From NCBI GenBank assembly GCA_028293005.1, contig JAQGLH010000285.1, positions 1 through 13,593 of the forward strand: a stretch of DNA of 13,593 nucleotides, written 5' to 3'. This stretch comes from Alphaproteobacteria bacterium (GTDB lineage: Bacteria; Pseudomonadota; Alphaproteobacteria; Sphingomonadales; Sphingomonadaceae). How positions within the stretch are numbered: position 1 is the first letter of the stretch; each line of letters opens with the position of its first letter. A model generated the notes under the pieces. It was not told the origin of the DNA, made no database searches, and saw only the letters and a program-made list of their open reading frames with translations. The translations under genes were made by a program, and so were the position numbers. Positions 6,883-13,042 of this stretch are shown here, one piece after another.

Positions 6883-7404
6883 CTAGATCAGGAAGGTGAG
6901 GTTGGTGATCGTGCCGTCTGCCTGCAGCAACGTCACCTTCTTGCGCTTGATCTTCCAGGCACCGGGCGTTCCGACGAGATCATGCTCGCAGGCGGCGGGG
7001 AACAGATTGACCGGGTCCATGCGCCGCTGGGCATTGGGCTTGAACTCGTAGAGGGCGAGGTTCGACTGGACGAACAGGATGTCGCCGCGGCGCTCGCAGC
7101 TCACATTGCCGATCTGGTGCAGCGTCCGCGACGGCGGATCCTGGGCATGGGCCTGGCCGCTTTCGAGGCGCCCGATGCGGTCGTTGAGCAGCACGCCGTC
7201 GTCATAGGCGATCGAGACGTGGAAGCGCGGATCATAATCCTCGAGGCTCGAGGGGATCCAGTAGAGGCAATCGTCGGCGAACATTTTCTGCCAATCGCGC
7301 CACCGGCACTGATCGAGCAGACGCGCCTCGTGGAACAGATATTGCTCGACCTGGGGGATGAGATCGAGCGTGGCTTCGGCGAGGGTGAGCGTTTCCACTG
7401 ACAT
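6883..7404 (-). CDS. Aromatic-ring-hydroxylating oxygenase, beta (small) subunit
   Basis: The 173-residue protein belongs to the small-subunit family of ring-hydroxylating oxygenases (SnoaL/NTF2-like fold; BenB, NahAd, TodC2 relatives). VEQYLFHEARLLDQCRWRDW near residues 19-38 is the family hallmark, followed by DDCLYWIP and DPRFHVSIAYDD. It would form an alpha3beta3 hexamer with the large subunit and has a structural role. The ATG at 7404 comes five bases after the alpha-subunit stop, as expected for coupled translation of subunits. A frame continues upstream to 7539 but overlaps the alpha gene and is not needed; the family normally has about 160-190 residues. Confidence 0.9.
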   Translation of the reverse strand: MSVETLTLAEATLDLIPQVEQYLFHEARLLDQCRWRDWQKMFADDCLYWIPSSLEDYDPRFHVSIAYDDGVLLNDRIGRLESGQAHAQDPPSRTLHQIGNVSCERRGDILFVQSNLALYEFKPNAQRRMDPVNLFPAACEHDLVGTPGAWKIKRKKVTLLQADGTITNLTFLI

Positions 7405-7409
7405 TCCGG

Positions 7410-8666
7410 TTAGGCCCCCATCAGCCGGCGATATTCGTAATAAGGCGCCCGCTGGATCGTCTCCTGCGTGTGGCCGCCGCGGCGCACGCCATTGTCTTTC
7501 TCGACCTCGCTGAGATAGCCGCGGTTGAGCAGGACCCACGGCACATTCTGCGCGCGATAGCCCTCCTGGATGCGGTCGAAGATCGCATAATCGTCGGGGC
7601 CGCCGAACGACGCCGGACCGTAGAAGAATTCATGCTCGCGCACGCGGCGCAGGTTGGACGCCTCGGGCGCGTCCTTGAGCAGCACGTGGTGCAGCCGCAC
7701 CTCGGTCTCCTCGACTGAGATCGGGCGGATCTCGCGCAATTGATATTCGAGGATCGCAAGATTCGGGAAGATCACCAGATTGTAGCGGCTGCGCAGGCAG
7801 TCATAGGCGCGCTCGCGCCCGACCCGCGCCGTGACCGCGTCGATATGCTCGCGCGGAAAACGTTTCTCGACCGCCTCGTCGGGCATCGAATAGACCTGCA
7901 GCAGGCTGTGGCCGTGGCCGAGATCGAGGCCGTCGAGATTCTGGCCGCCGTAGTTGGACGTGAACCCCATCCGCGAGACCATCACCTCGAACGCGGTCGC
8001 GTGGGTGAAGGGCGGATGATAGCCTTCGACGCTGCCTTCGACCTGGATTTTCCAATTGCCGCGGTAGCTATGGCGATTGACGCCCGACTGGCCGACGACG
8101 ATCTCGCCGGCTGGCGACTGGTCAACGTAAAGGTCGATATAGGGCTTGGCGTTGCCGAGATGCTCGTCGAGGCTGATGCCCTCGCTCTTCATGCTCGCGA
8201 AGATGAAGCCGCGATAGCTGTCTATCCGCGGCGCCTGCGCCAGGCCGAGCTGCGACCAGTCGAGCTCGCCCTCGTTGTAGCCGCGCGGCATGCCGACCGC
8301 GAGCAACGAGCCGTCGAGCCCATATTCCCACGCATGATAGGAGCAGGTGAACGAACTGGCGTTGCCCTTTTCGCGGTTGCAGACGGTCGCGCCGCGATGC
8401 GCGCAACGGTTCATCAGCACCTGGATCGCGCCTTTCTGGTCGCGCGAGACGATCACCGGGATCTGGCCGATGTAAGTGGTCTTGTAATCGCCGGGTTTCG
8501 GGATTTCGCTGTCGTGCCCGACGAACACCCAGGTGGTGTAGAATATCTTCTCCATCTCCTGCTTGAAGATGGCCGGATCGGTGTAGAGCGAGACATGGGT
8601 TCGATCGACGCGCGCGAGATCCTCGACCTCGGCCGGATCCAATCCGGGCTGGAGCAGGTCGTGCAT
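7410..8666 (-). CDS. Aromatic-ring-hydroxylating oxygenase, alpha (large) subunit, Rieske type
   Basis: The 418-residue cytoplasmic oxygenase inserts oxygen into an aromatic ring, with electrons from a separate reductase/ferredoxin. The Rieske [2Fe-2S] ligands are C88, H90, C108 and H111 (CAHRG and CSYHAW). The catalytic iron ligands are H217 and H222, with D358 or D359 (GPASFGGPDD) the likely third. The acidic residue that bridges the two centres between subunits is normally Asp (ENxxDxYH); here the stretch reads EGSVEGYH, putting E214 there. The start is ATG 8666, preceded by GGGAG at a normal distance; a TTG at 8681 is in frame but less likely. It is first in the operon with beta, CMD-VOC and double-VOC genes. 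Benzoate-, cumate- or salicylate-type acids are plausible substrates because a transporter for aromatic acids lies divergently, but the substrate is not identified. Confidence 0.92.
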   Translation of the reverse strand: MHDLLQPGLDPAEVEDLARVDRTHVSLYTDPAIFKQEMEKIFYTTWVFVGHDSEIPKPGDYKTTYIGQIPVIVSRDQKGAIQVLMNRCAHRGATVCNREKGNASSFTCSYHAWEYGLDGSLLAVGMPRGYNEGELDWSQLGLAQAPRIDSYRGFIFASMKSEGISLDEHLGNAKPYIDLYVDQSPAGEIVVGQSGVNRHSYRGNWKIQVEGSVEGYHPPFTHATAFEVMVSRMGFTSNYGGQNLDGLDLGHGHSLLQVYSMPDEAVEKRFPREHIDAVTARVGRERAYDCLRSRYNLVIFPNLAILEYQLREIRPISVEETEVRLHHVLLKDAPEASNLRRVREHEFFYGPASFGGPDDYAIFDRIQEGYRAQNVPWVLLNRGYLSEVEKDNGVRRGGHTQETIQRAPYYEYRRLMGA

Positions 8667-8771
8667 TCGTAATTCTCCCAATCTCTCCCAGGCTGGTTCT
8701 CACGCGGGAGTTTCCGGAGCGGCGATGTTCGCGCTGCCGGGTTGCCCGTGCCGCCATGGTGGTCGCCGGGC

Positions 8772-8800
8772 ATCGTATGAGTGGCCGGGATAAAGATCAA
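8772..8800 (-). promoter_or_regulatory. Candidate promoter of the Rieske/CMD/VOC operon
   Basis: On the minus strand TTGATC (8800-8795) and TACGAT (8777-8772) are separated by exactly 17 bases, each matching the sigma70 consensus at four of six positions. The leader to the alpha-subunit start would be about 100 bases. Directly upstream of the -35 is the palindrome at 8803-8812. No other comparable pair was seen on this strand in the gap. Confidence 0.4.
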
Positions 8801-8802
8801 CG

Positions 8803-8812
8803 CCACATGTGG
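8803..8812. promoter_or_regulatory. Perfect palindrome CCACATGTGG, possible operator
   Basis: This ten-base perfect inverted repeat abuts the proposed -35 box of the oxygenase operon in the divergent intergenic region. An activator or repressor binding site is plausible. No regulator gene lies in the window to pair with it. Confidence 0.35.
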
Positions 8813-8851
8813 AACGCTTTCACCCCATCGCGCCGCTGTTAGGTCCTTGCT

Positions 8852-8868
8852 GCACAAAGCTGTTGTGC
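8852..8868. promoter_or_regulatory. Inverted repeat GCACAA-N5-TTGTGC, candidate operator
   Basis: Two perfect six-base arms around five bases lie between the divergent oxygenase operon and the transporter gene. The right arm, TTGTGC (8863-8868), could be a -35 for the transporter, with TATCAA (8887-8892) as -10 at 18-base spacing. The size and symmetry suit a dimeric regulator such as IclR, GntR or MarR types common in aromatic catabolism. That is inference. Confidence 0.42.
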
Positions 8869-8892
8869 GCTCGCGCCGCCATTCCGTATCAA

Positions 8893-8904
8893 CCGATCAA
8901 TCGG
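8893..8904. promoter_or_regulatory. Inverted repeat CCGAT-CA-ATCGG
   Basis: Perfect five-base arms with a two-base centre lie just after the proposed transporter -10 and before the GGGAGAGG ribosome binding site of the small leader ORF. It could be an operator overlapping the transcription start, or a chance palindrome. Confidence 0.25.
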
Positions 8905-8918
8905 GAGAGGATCGCACC

Positions 8919-9020
8919 ATGGCGAAGCGGCGTATGGCTCCGGGAGAAGGATCTTGTCCGGGGCTTCGCCTCGGCGGCGGGCGCGCCGGTGCCGAGCCCT
9001 GCCGGGCGGCTTTCTCCTGA
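8919..9020 (+). CDS. Possible 33-codon leader ORF overlapping the transporter start
   Basis: ATG 8919 has a strong ribosome binding site (GGGAGAGG at 8903-8910, eight bases away). The frame ends with a TGA at 9018-9020 whose last base is the A of the transporter ATG (TGATG). The peptide is short, basic and glycine-rich, with two cysteines, and resembles nothing I know. The transporter start has no ribosome binding site of its own, so translating this ORF could deliver ribosomes to it. The codon pattern alone does not prove coding. Confidence 0.35.
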   Translation: MAKRRMAPGEGSCPGLRLGGGRAGAEPCRAAFS

Positions 9021-10387
9021 TGGCGACACCGGGCGCCGGCGGCGCGCCAGCCTTCGACGCTGGAGCGGTGATCACCCGGACCCGCATCGGCGCGTACCAG
9101 ATCAGGATCCTGATCCTCTGCTTCCTCGCCGCGGTGGTCGAAGGCTTCGACCAGCAACTTCCGGCAATCGCGGGGCCGCGGATGCTGCGCGCGCTCGGCG
9201 AGCCGATCGACCGGATCGGCCCGCTCTACAGCGCGGGTCTACTCGGCTTCGTGCTGGGCGGGTTGCTGCTGGGGCCGCTGGGCGACCGCATCGGTCGCAA
9301 ATGGCTGCTGGTCGGATCGCTGCTTGGCTTTGGCGCGGGCACCTTGACCATTCCCTGGCTCGATTCGTTCAACGACATATTGATCGCCCGGCTGCTCAGC
9401 GGCTTTGCGTTCGGCGGCGCCTCGATCTCGTTCGTCGCGATGCCGGCCGAATATGTCCCGCTTCACCTGCGCGGCCGGGTGGTTGCGCTGATATGGGCCG
9501 GCATTCCCGTCGGCGGCACGATCGGCAGCCTGTCCGGCAAGGCCTTCATCGAAGCCTATGACTGGCAGTCGTTGTTCTGGATCGGGGGCGGCTTTCCGTT
9601 CCTGCTCGCGATCGTCCTCGCTTGCTGGCTTCCGGAATCGATCGGCTACCTGATCGTCCGCGGCCGCGATCCTGCGCGGATCGCACGGATCCTGAAGCGG
9701 ATCGCGCCCGCTGCGCCGGTCAATTCGCAAACGCGCTTCATCGGCCATGCCGACAGCGCCGAAAGGGTGCCGATCGGCATGCTGTTCGCCGAAGGCCGAG
9801 CCAAGGGCACCTATCTGATCTGGACCGCGCTGTTCCTCGCCTATCTGATCATCAATCTGATGGTCGCCTGGACTCCGGCGCTGCTGCAGCAGGCGGGGAC
9901 GACGATGGGCACTGCGGCGCTGGGGCTGGCGGCATTCAACGCCTGCGGGCTGATCGGCATCCTGCTCTACAGCCTGCTCGTCGACCGGCGCGGCGCGCCC
10001 GCGCTGATCGCTTCCGGCTTCGTGATCGGCGCGGCGACCGTCTTGCTCTACGCATTGCTGCCGGTGACGATCTTCGGGGGCTTCGTCGCGATCGCGCTGA
10101 TCGGCATCTCGATCGGCGGCGCCGGCACCGCGCTGATCGCGGTCGCAGCGTCATTCTATCCGACCGCGATCCGTTCGACCGGGGTCGGTTGGAGCTTGGC
10201 CTTCGCCCGCATCGGATCGATTTGCGGGCCGTTGCTCGGCAGCCTGTTCTTCATGGTCGGCATGAATTTGCGGATGATCTTCCTGACCATCGCCGTGCCG
10301 GCGCTGCTCACCGCGGGCGCAATGCTGCTATTCGGCCGCGCAGCCCGCGCCCTAGCCGCGGATCGCGCGCGGGGAGCCGTGGAATGA
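9020..10387 (+). CDS. MFS transporter, aromatic acid:H+ symporter (AAHS) type
   Basis: The 455-residue inner-membrane protein has about 12 hydrophobic segments and a layout close to PcaK (448 residues). The AAHS signature in TM1 reads EGFD (E41, D44), where PcaK has DGFD. The loop after TM2 carries the MFS motif GPLGDRIGRK (85-94), and a second conserved stretch is PAEYVPLHLRGR. Such proteins import benzoate, 4-hydroxybenzoate, protocatechuate and similar acids with protons. The start at ATG 9020 gives the usual short cytoplasmic N-terminus; a TTG at 8954 would add 22 arginine-rich residues and is less likely. It is divergent from the oxygenase operon and probably supplies its substrate. The substrate itself cannot be read from the sequence. 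Confidence 0.87.
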   Translation: MATPGAGGAPAFDAGAVITRTRIGAYQIRILILCFLAAVVEGFDQQLPAIAGPRMLRALGEPIDRIGPLYSAGLLGFVLGGLLLGPLGDRIGRKWLLVGSLLGFGAGTLTIPWLDSFNDILIARLLSGFAFGGASISFVAMPAEYVPLHLRGRVVALIWAGIPVGGTIGSLSGKAFIEAYDWQSLFWIGGGFPFLLAIVLACWLPESIGYLIVRGRDPARIARILKRIAPAAPVNSQTRFIGHADSAERVPIGMLFAEGRAKGTYLIWTALFLAYLIINLMVAWTPALLQQAGTTMGTAALGLAAFNACGLIGILLYSLLVDRRGAPALIASGFVIGAATVLLYALLPVTIFGGFVAIALIGISIGGAGTALIAVAASFYPTAIRSTGVGWSLAFARIGSICGPLLGSLFFMVGMNLRMIFLTIAVPALLTAGAMLLFGRAARALAADRARGAVE

Positions 10388-10408
10388 CGGCCAAGGCCAG
10401 GCTGCTTC

Positions 10409-10421
10409 GGTGCATTGCACC
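10409..10421. promoter_or_regulatory. Perfect palindrome GGTGCATTGCACC between transporter and GST genes
   Basis: Six-base arms around a single central T lie in the 89-bp gap between the transporter stop and the GST start. The one-base centre suits a protein-binding site better than a terminator hairpin, and no T-run follows. It shares a GCAC/GTGC character with the 8852-8868 repeat but in opposite arm order, so the same regulator is not implied. Confidence 0.35.
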
Positions 10422-10476
10422 CTGAAAACTTTCGTGCGAGGCAGCCGGCGACAATAATAAGGGCAGGAGAGCAGGC

Positions 10477-11109
10477 ATGATCACGCTTTACACGTGGAAG
10501 ACCCCGAACGGCCGCAAGCCCGCGATCATGCTCGAGGAGATCGGCATGCCCTATGAGGTGGTGGGGGTCGACATCGGCAAGAACGAGCAATTCTCACCCG
10601 AATTCCTGGCGATCGCGCCGAACAACAAGATTCCCGCCATCGTCGACGACCAGGGCCCCGACGGAAGGCTATCGATATTCGAGAGCGGCGCGATCCTCAC
10701 CTATCTCGCCGAGCGGAGCGGACTGCTGCTCGCCGCGTCCGGCGCCGATCGCTTCAAGGTCCTGGAATGGCTCCACTGGCAGATCGGCGGGCTCGGGCCC
10801 ATGCTCGGGCAGCTCGGCTTCTTCGCGGTGCGCAGCGAGGAGAAGGTCCCAGCCGCGATCAGCCGTTTCACCGAGGAAGCCGAGCGGCTGCTCGGCGTGA
10901 TGGAGAAAAGGCTGAGCGAAACGCCCTATCTCGGCGGCGAAGAATATTCGATCGCCGATATCGCGGCCTACCCCTGGATGACGGCGGCGGCGTCGATGAT
11001 GAAGCCGGTGCTCGGGCCGGCGCTCGACAAGAGTAAGTCGATCGCCGGCTGGATGGAGCGCGTCGGCGCAAGGCCGGCGGTGCAGCGCGGCATGAAGGTG
11101 CTGGAGTAA
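10477..11109 (+). CDS. Glutathione S-transferase, Nu class (YfcG/YghU-like)
   Basis: The 210-residue cytoplasmic protein has an N-terminal thioredoxin-fold domain (about 1-82) and a helical C-terminal domain. It resembles E. coli YfcG closely: TPNGRK at 9-14 supplies T9 and N11, which contact glutathione in Nu-class enzymes in place of a catalytic Tyr/Ser/Cys. PNNKIPAIVD carries the cis-proline, FESGAILTYLAE follows, and WQIGGLGPMLGQ and YSIADIAAYPW lie in the C-terminal domain. YfcG-type enzymes act as disulfide-bond reductases and bind two glutathiones. In an aromatic catabolic island a role in glutathione-dependent cleavage or isomerisation is also possible, but nothing here shows it. AGGAG precedes the start. 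It follows the transporter by 89 bp on the same strand. Confidence 0.9.
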   Translation: MITLYTWKTPNGRKPAIMLEEIGMPYEVVGVDIGKNEQFSPEFLAIAPNNKIPAIVDDQGPDGRLSIFESGAILTYLAERSGLLLAASGADRFKVLEWLHWQIGGLGPMLGQLGFFAVRSEEKVPAAISRFTEEAERLLGVMEKRLSETPYLGGEEYSIADIAAYPWMTAAASMMKPVLGPALDKSKSIAGWMERVGARPAVQRGMKVLE

Positions 11110-11112
11110 CTT

Positions 11113-11132
11113 CCTCTCGCCTGAGCGGGAGG
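11113..11132. terminator. Hairpin between convergent GST and msrA genes, possible bidirectional terminator
   Basis: CCTCTCGC (11113-11120), loop CTGA and GCGGGAGG (11125-11132) form an eight-pair stem with one T-G wobble. It fills most of the 26 bp between two convergent genes. Neither strand has a clear T-run, so termination efficiency is uncertain. Confidence 0.5.
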
Positions 11133-11135
11133 GGG

Positions 11136-11780
11136 TCAGCCCCGATACATGTTCGGGAACAGGCGCTTGAGCGCCGCGACCTTCGGCAGGTCGTACCGCA
11201 CGATATAGGGATAGGCCGGGTTGTTGCGCATGAAGTTCTGATGGTAGGCTTCGGCAGGGAAGAAATGCCCGCTCTCGACCCGCGTCACGATCGGCTGCTT
11301 ATAGGCCCCCGATTGCCCGATCTGCGCGATATAGGCGCGCGCGACCCTGGCCTGCTCCTGGTTCTGCGGGAAGATAGCGGAGCGGTAGCTGGGGCCGACG
11401 TCGGGAAATTGGCGGTTGAGCTGGGTGGGGTCGGTGGTCACCGAGAAATAGATGCGGAGCAAAGTCCCGTAGCTGATCTGGCGGGGATCGAAGCGGATGC
11501 GCACTGCCTCGGCGTGGCCGGTGGTCTCGCTGGAAACGCGATCGTAGCTGGCGTCGCCGCGCGTGCCGCCGGCATAGCCGGAGACGACGTCGCTCACGCC
11601 TTTGACATGCTCGAACACGCCCTCCAGGCCCCAGAAGCAGCCGCCCGCCAGCACGGCGATCTGCTCGCCCGGCGCCTTCGCGGCATCGACCCGCGGCGCC
11701 GGCACAAGCGCCGCCGGCTGCGCCGGCATGGCCGCGAGGGCGAAAACCGCGGCCGCCATCAACTTTGCAATCTGCTTCAT
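11136..11780 (-). CDS. msrA: Peptide-methionine (S)-S-oxide reductase MsrA, exported
   Basis: The 214-residue protein reduces methionine-S-sulfoxide in proteins. The catalytic motif GGCFWG places the nucleophilic cysteine at C48, followed by EGVFEHVKGV and SGYAGG typical of MsrA; TTDPTQLNRQ, DVGPSYRSAIF and EAYHQNF complete the family pattern. The N-terminus (residues 1 to about 24: basic start, hydrophobic core, then AQPAA) is a signal peptide, so it should act in the periplasm. C48 is the only cysteine, so no internal resolving cysteine exists and the sulfenic acid must be reduced by an outside thiol donor. The ATG comes eight bases after the protease stop, with GTGAGG as ribosome binding site, so the two form an operon for the envelope. 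Confidence 0.95.
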   Translation of the reverse strand: MKQIAKLMAAAVFALAAMPAQPAALVPAPRVDAAKAPGEQIAVLAGGCFWGLEGVFEHVKGVSDVVSGYAGGTRGDASYDRVSSETTGHAEAVRIRFDPRQISYGTLLRIYFSVTTDPTQLNRQFPDVGPSYRSAIFPQNQEQARVARAYIAQIGQSGAYKQPIVTRVESGHFFPAEAYHQNFMRNNPAYPYIVRYDLPKVAALKRLFPNMYRG

Positions 11781-11788
11781 GGCCTCAC

Positions 11789-13042
11789 TTATCGCTGCGC
11801 CAGTCCTGGCAATACATCGTCATTCGAGAGACGGGCATATCGGTAGGGATCGTCCTCGCCTGGCCGATAATAGCCCGCCAGGTCCATCTTGCCATCTTCG
11901 TCGGTATCATAAGCCGAATAGTTGGCCGTGCCGTCACGGTCGACATCGACAATGATCTCGTCGGCTTTACCGTTCCCGTCATTGTCGATGACAAAGAACT
12001 GCGGCTGCTTCGGATCGTCCGGCACCAGCATCATGGCGTCGATCTCGCCGTCACAGGTAAAATCGAGCCATTTTTTTTCGCCAGGCGGATCCTCTGATCG
12101 CTCGGTGTCGAGAAGCTTCGTCTCGCAGTTTTTCGTGGCGGCGTCGCGGGCGGCACCCAATGTCCGCGGCCGTCGCGCTGTGCGGTCGGTAGCGCGCGCG
12201 AGAAAGCTGCGCACGTCGTCCGCGGAGATCGCGAAATTCAAGCCTTCGCCCTCGCTGCCGAAGCTGTTGATCCCCACGACCTCGATCGCGTCGTTGAGCA
12301 ACGGGCCCCCCGAATTGCCGGGGTTGATCGGGGTCTGGGTCTGCACGACCGTCGCATTGTGCTCGACCCCATCCTGCGAGATCCAGTCGTAACCGCGCCT
12401 CACCTGACTGACGATGCCGCGCGTATAGGTCCATGCTTCTCCGATCGGATGGCCGATCGCGTGAACGTCGGCGCCGACCGGAATCGAGCTGAGGCTGCCG
12501 AGCGCGAGGGATTTGGCATTCGCGGGCAAGTTCGGAACCTGAAGCAGCGCCAGGTCCGCCACCTCGTCGCGATGAACGACCTTGGCCATGACGACATCAG
12601 CGTCGGTGAGCTTCGTCCCTTCGACCTTGGGCTTGAACACCACGCCGACTTTGTCGAAGCCCTCGACGACATGGGCGTTGGTCACGATCTTCCCATCCGC
12701 AGTCACGACCACGCCGGACCCGAGGCCCGCTTCGGTGATGACGAGCACGACCGCCGGCGCGGCTTGCTCGTAAACGTTCGACTCCTTCGCGCCGCGAAGC
12801 GTCGCTTCGCTGGCGTTCGCAAGCGCACCGAGCGATGAGGAATATCGCGCACGTGCCTTCGATCCCCTCGTCGATCCGCGGATGGCGGCGGCGCTTGCCG
12901 CGGGGAGCGCCGCCGCGCCGGATGCAGCCGGCCTTGCATTTGCACCGGGCCTGAGAGGCATGGCGAAAATATCTGTGATTTGCGCGGGCGCCGGATAAGA
13001 TGAAACGGCAATAACCAGCGCTAGACAAGAGCGGAACAACAT
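11789..13042 (-). CDS. Exported trypsin-like (HtrA-type) serine protease with C-terminal calcium-binding-type repeats
   Basis: From ATG 13042 the product has 417 residues. Residues 1-20 are a signal peptide, followed by an Ala-rich low-complexity segment (about 34-66). A chymotrypsin-fold domain (about 90-285) has the full triad H124 (TNAHVV), D163 (DLALL) and S244 (GNSGG). There is no PDZ domain. Instead D-x-D-x-(D/N)-G motifs start at D353, D366 and D379, exactly 13 residues apart, with a degenerate one at D327; these resemble thrombospondin type-3 or EF-hand loops and probably bind calcium. The start is supported by GGAGGA six bases upstream; an in-frame ATG at 13114 would bury the signal peptide. 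It heads an operon with msrA. A periplasmic or secreted protease stabilised by calcium is inferred; its target is unknown. Confidence 0.85.
   Translation of the reverse strand: MLFRSCLALVIAVSSYPAPAQITDIFAMPLRPGANARPAASGAAALPAASAAAIRGSTRGSKARARYSSSLGALANASEATLRGAKESNVYEQAAPAVVLVITEAGLGSGVVVTADGKIVTNAHVVEGFDKVGVVFKPKVEGTKLTDADVVMAKVVHRDEVADLALLQVPNLPANAKSLALGSLSSIPVGADVHAIGHPIGEAWTYTRGIVSQVRRGYDWISQDGVEHNATVVQTQTPINPGNSGGPLLNDAIEVVGINSFGSEGEGLNFAISADDVRSFLARATDRTARRPRTLGAARDAATKNCETKLLDTERSEDPPGEKKWLDFTCDGEIDAMMLVPDDPKQPQFFVIDNDGNGKADEIIVDVDRDGTANYSAYDTDEDGKMDLAGYYRPGEDDPYRYARLSNDDVLPGLAQR

Noticed and set aside
6106..7401. Plus-strand open frame (431 codons) across the CMD-VOC and beta-subunit genes
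   Set aside because: It spans two well-supported minus-strand genes and their junction and shows no recognisable domain.
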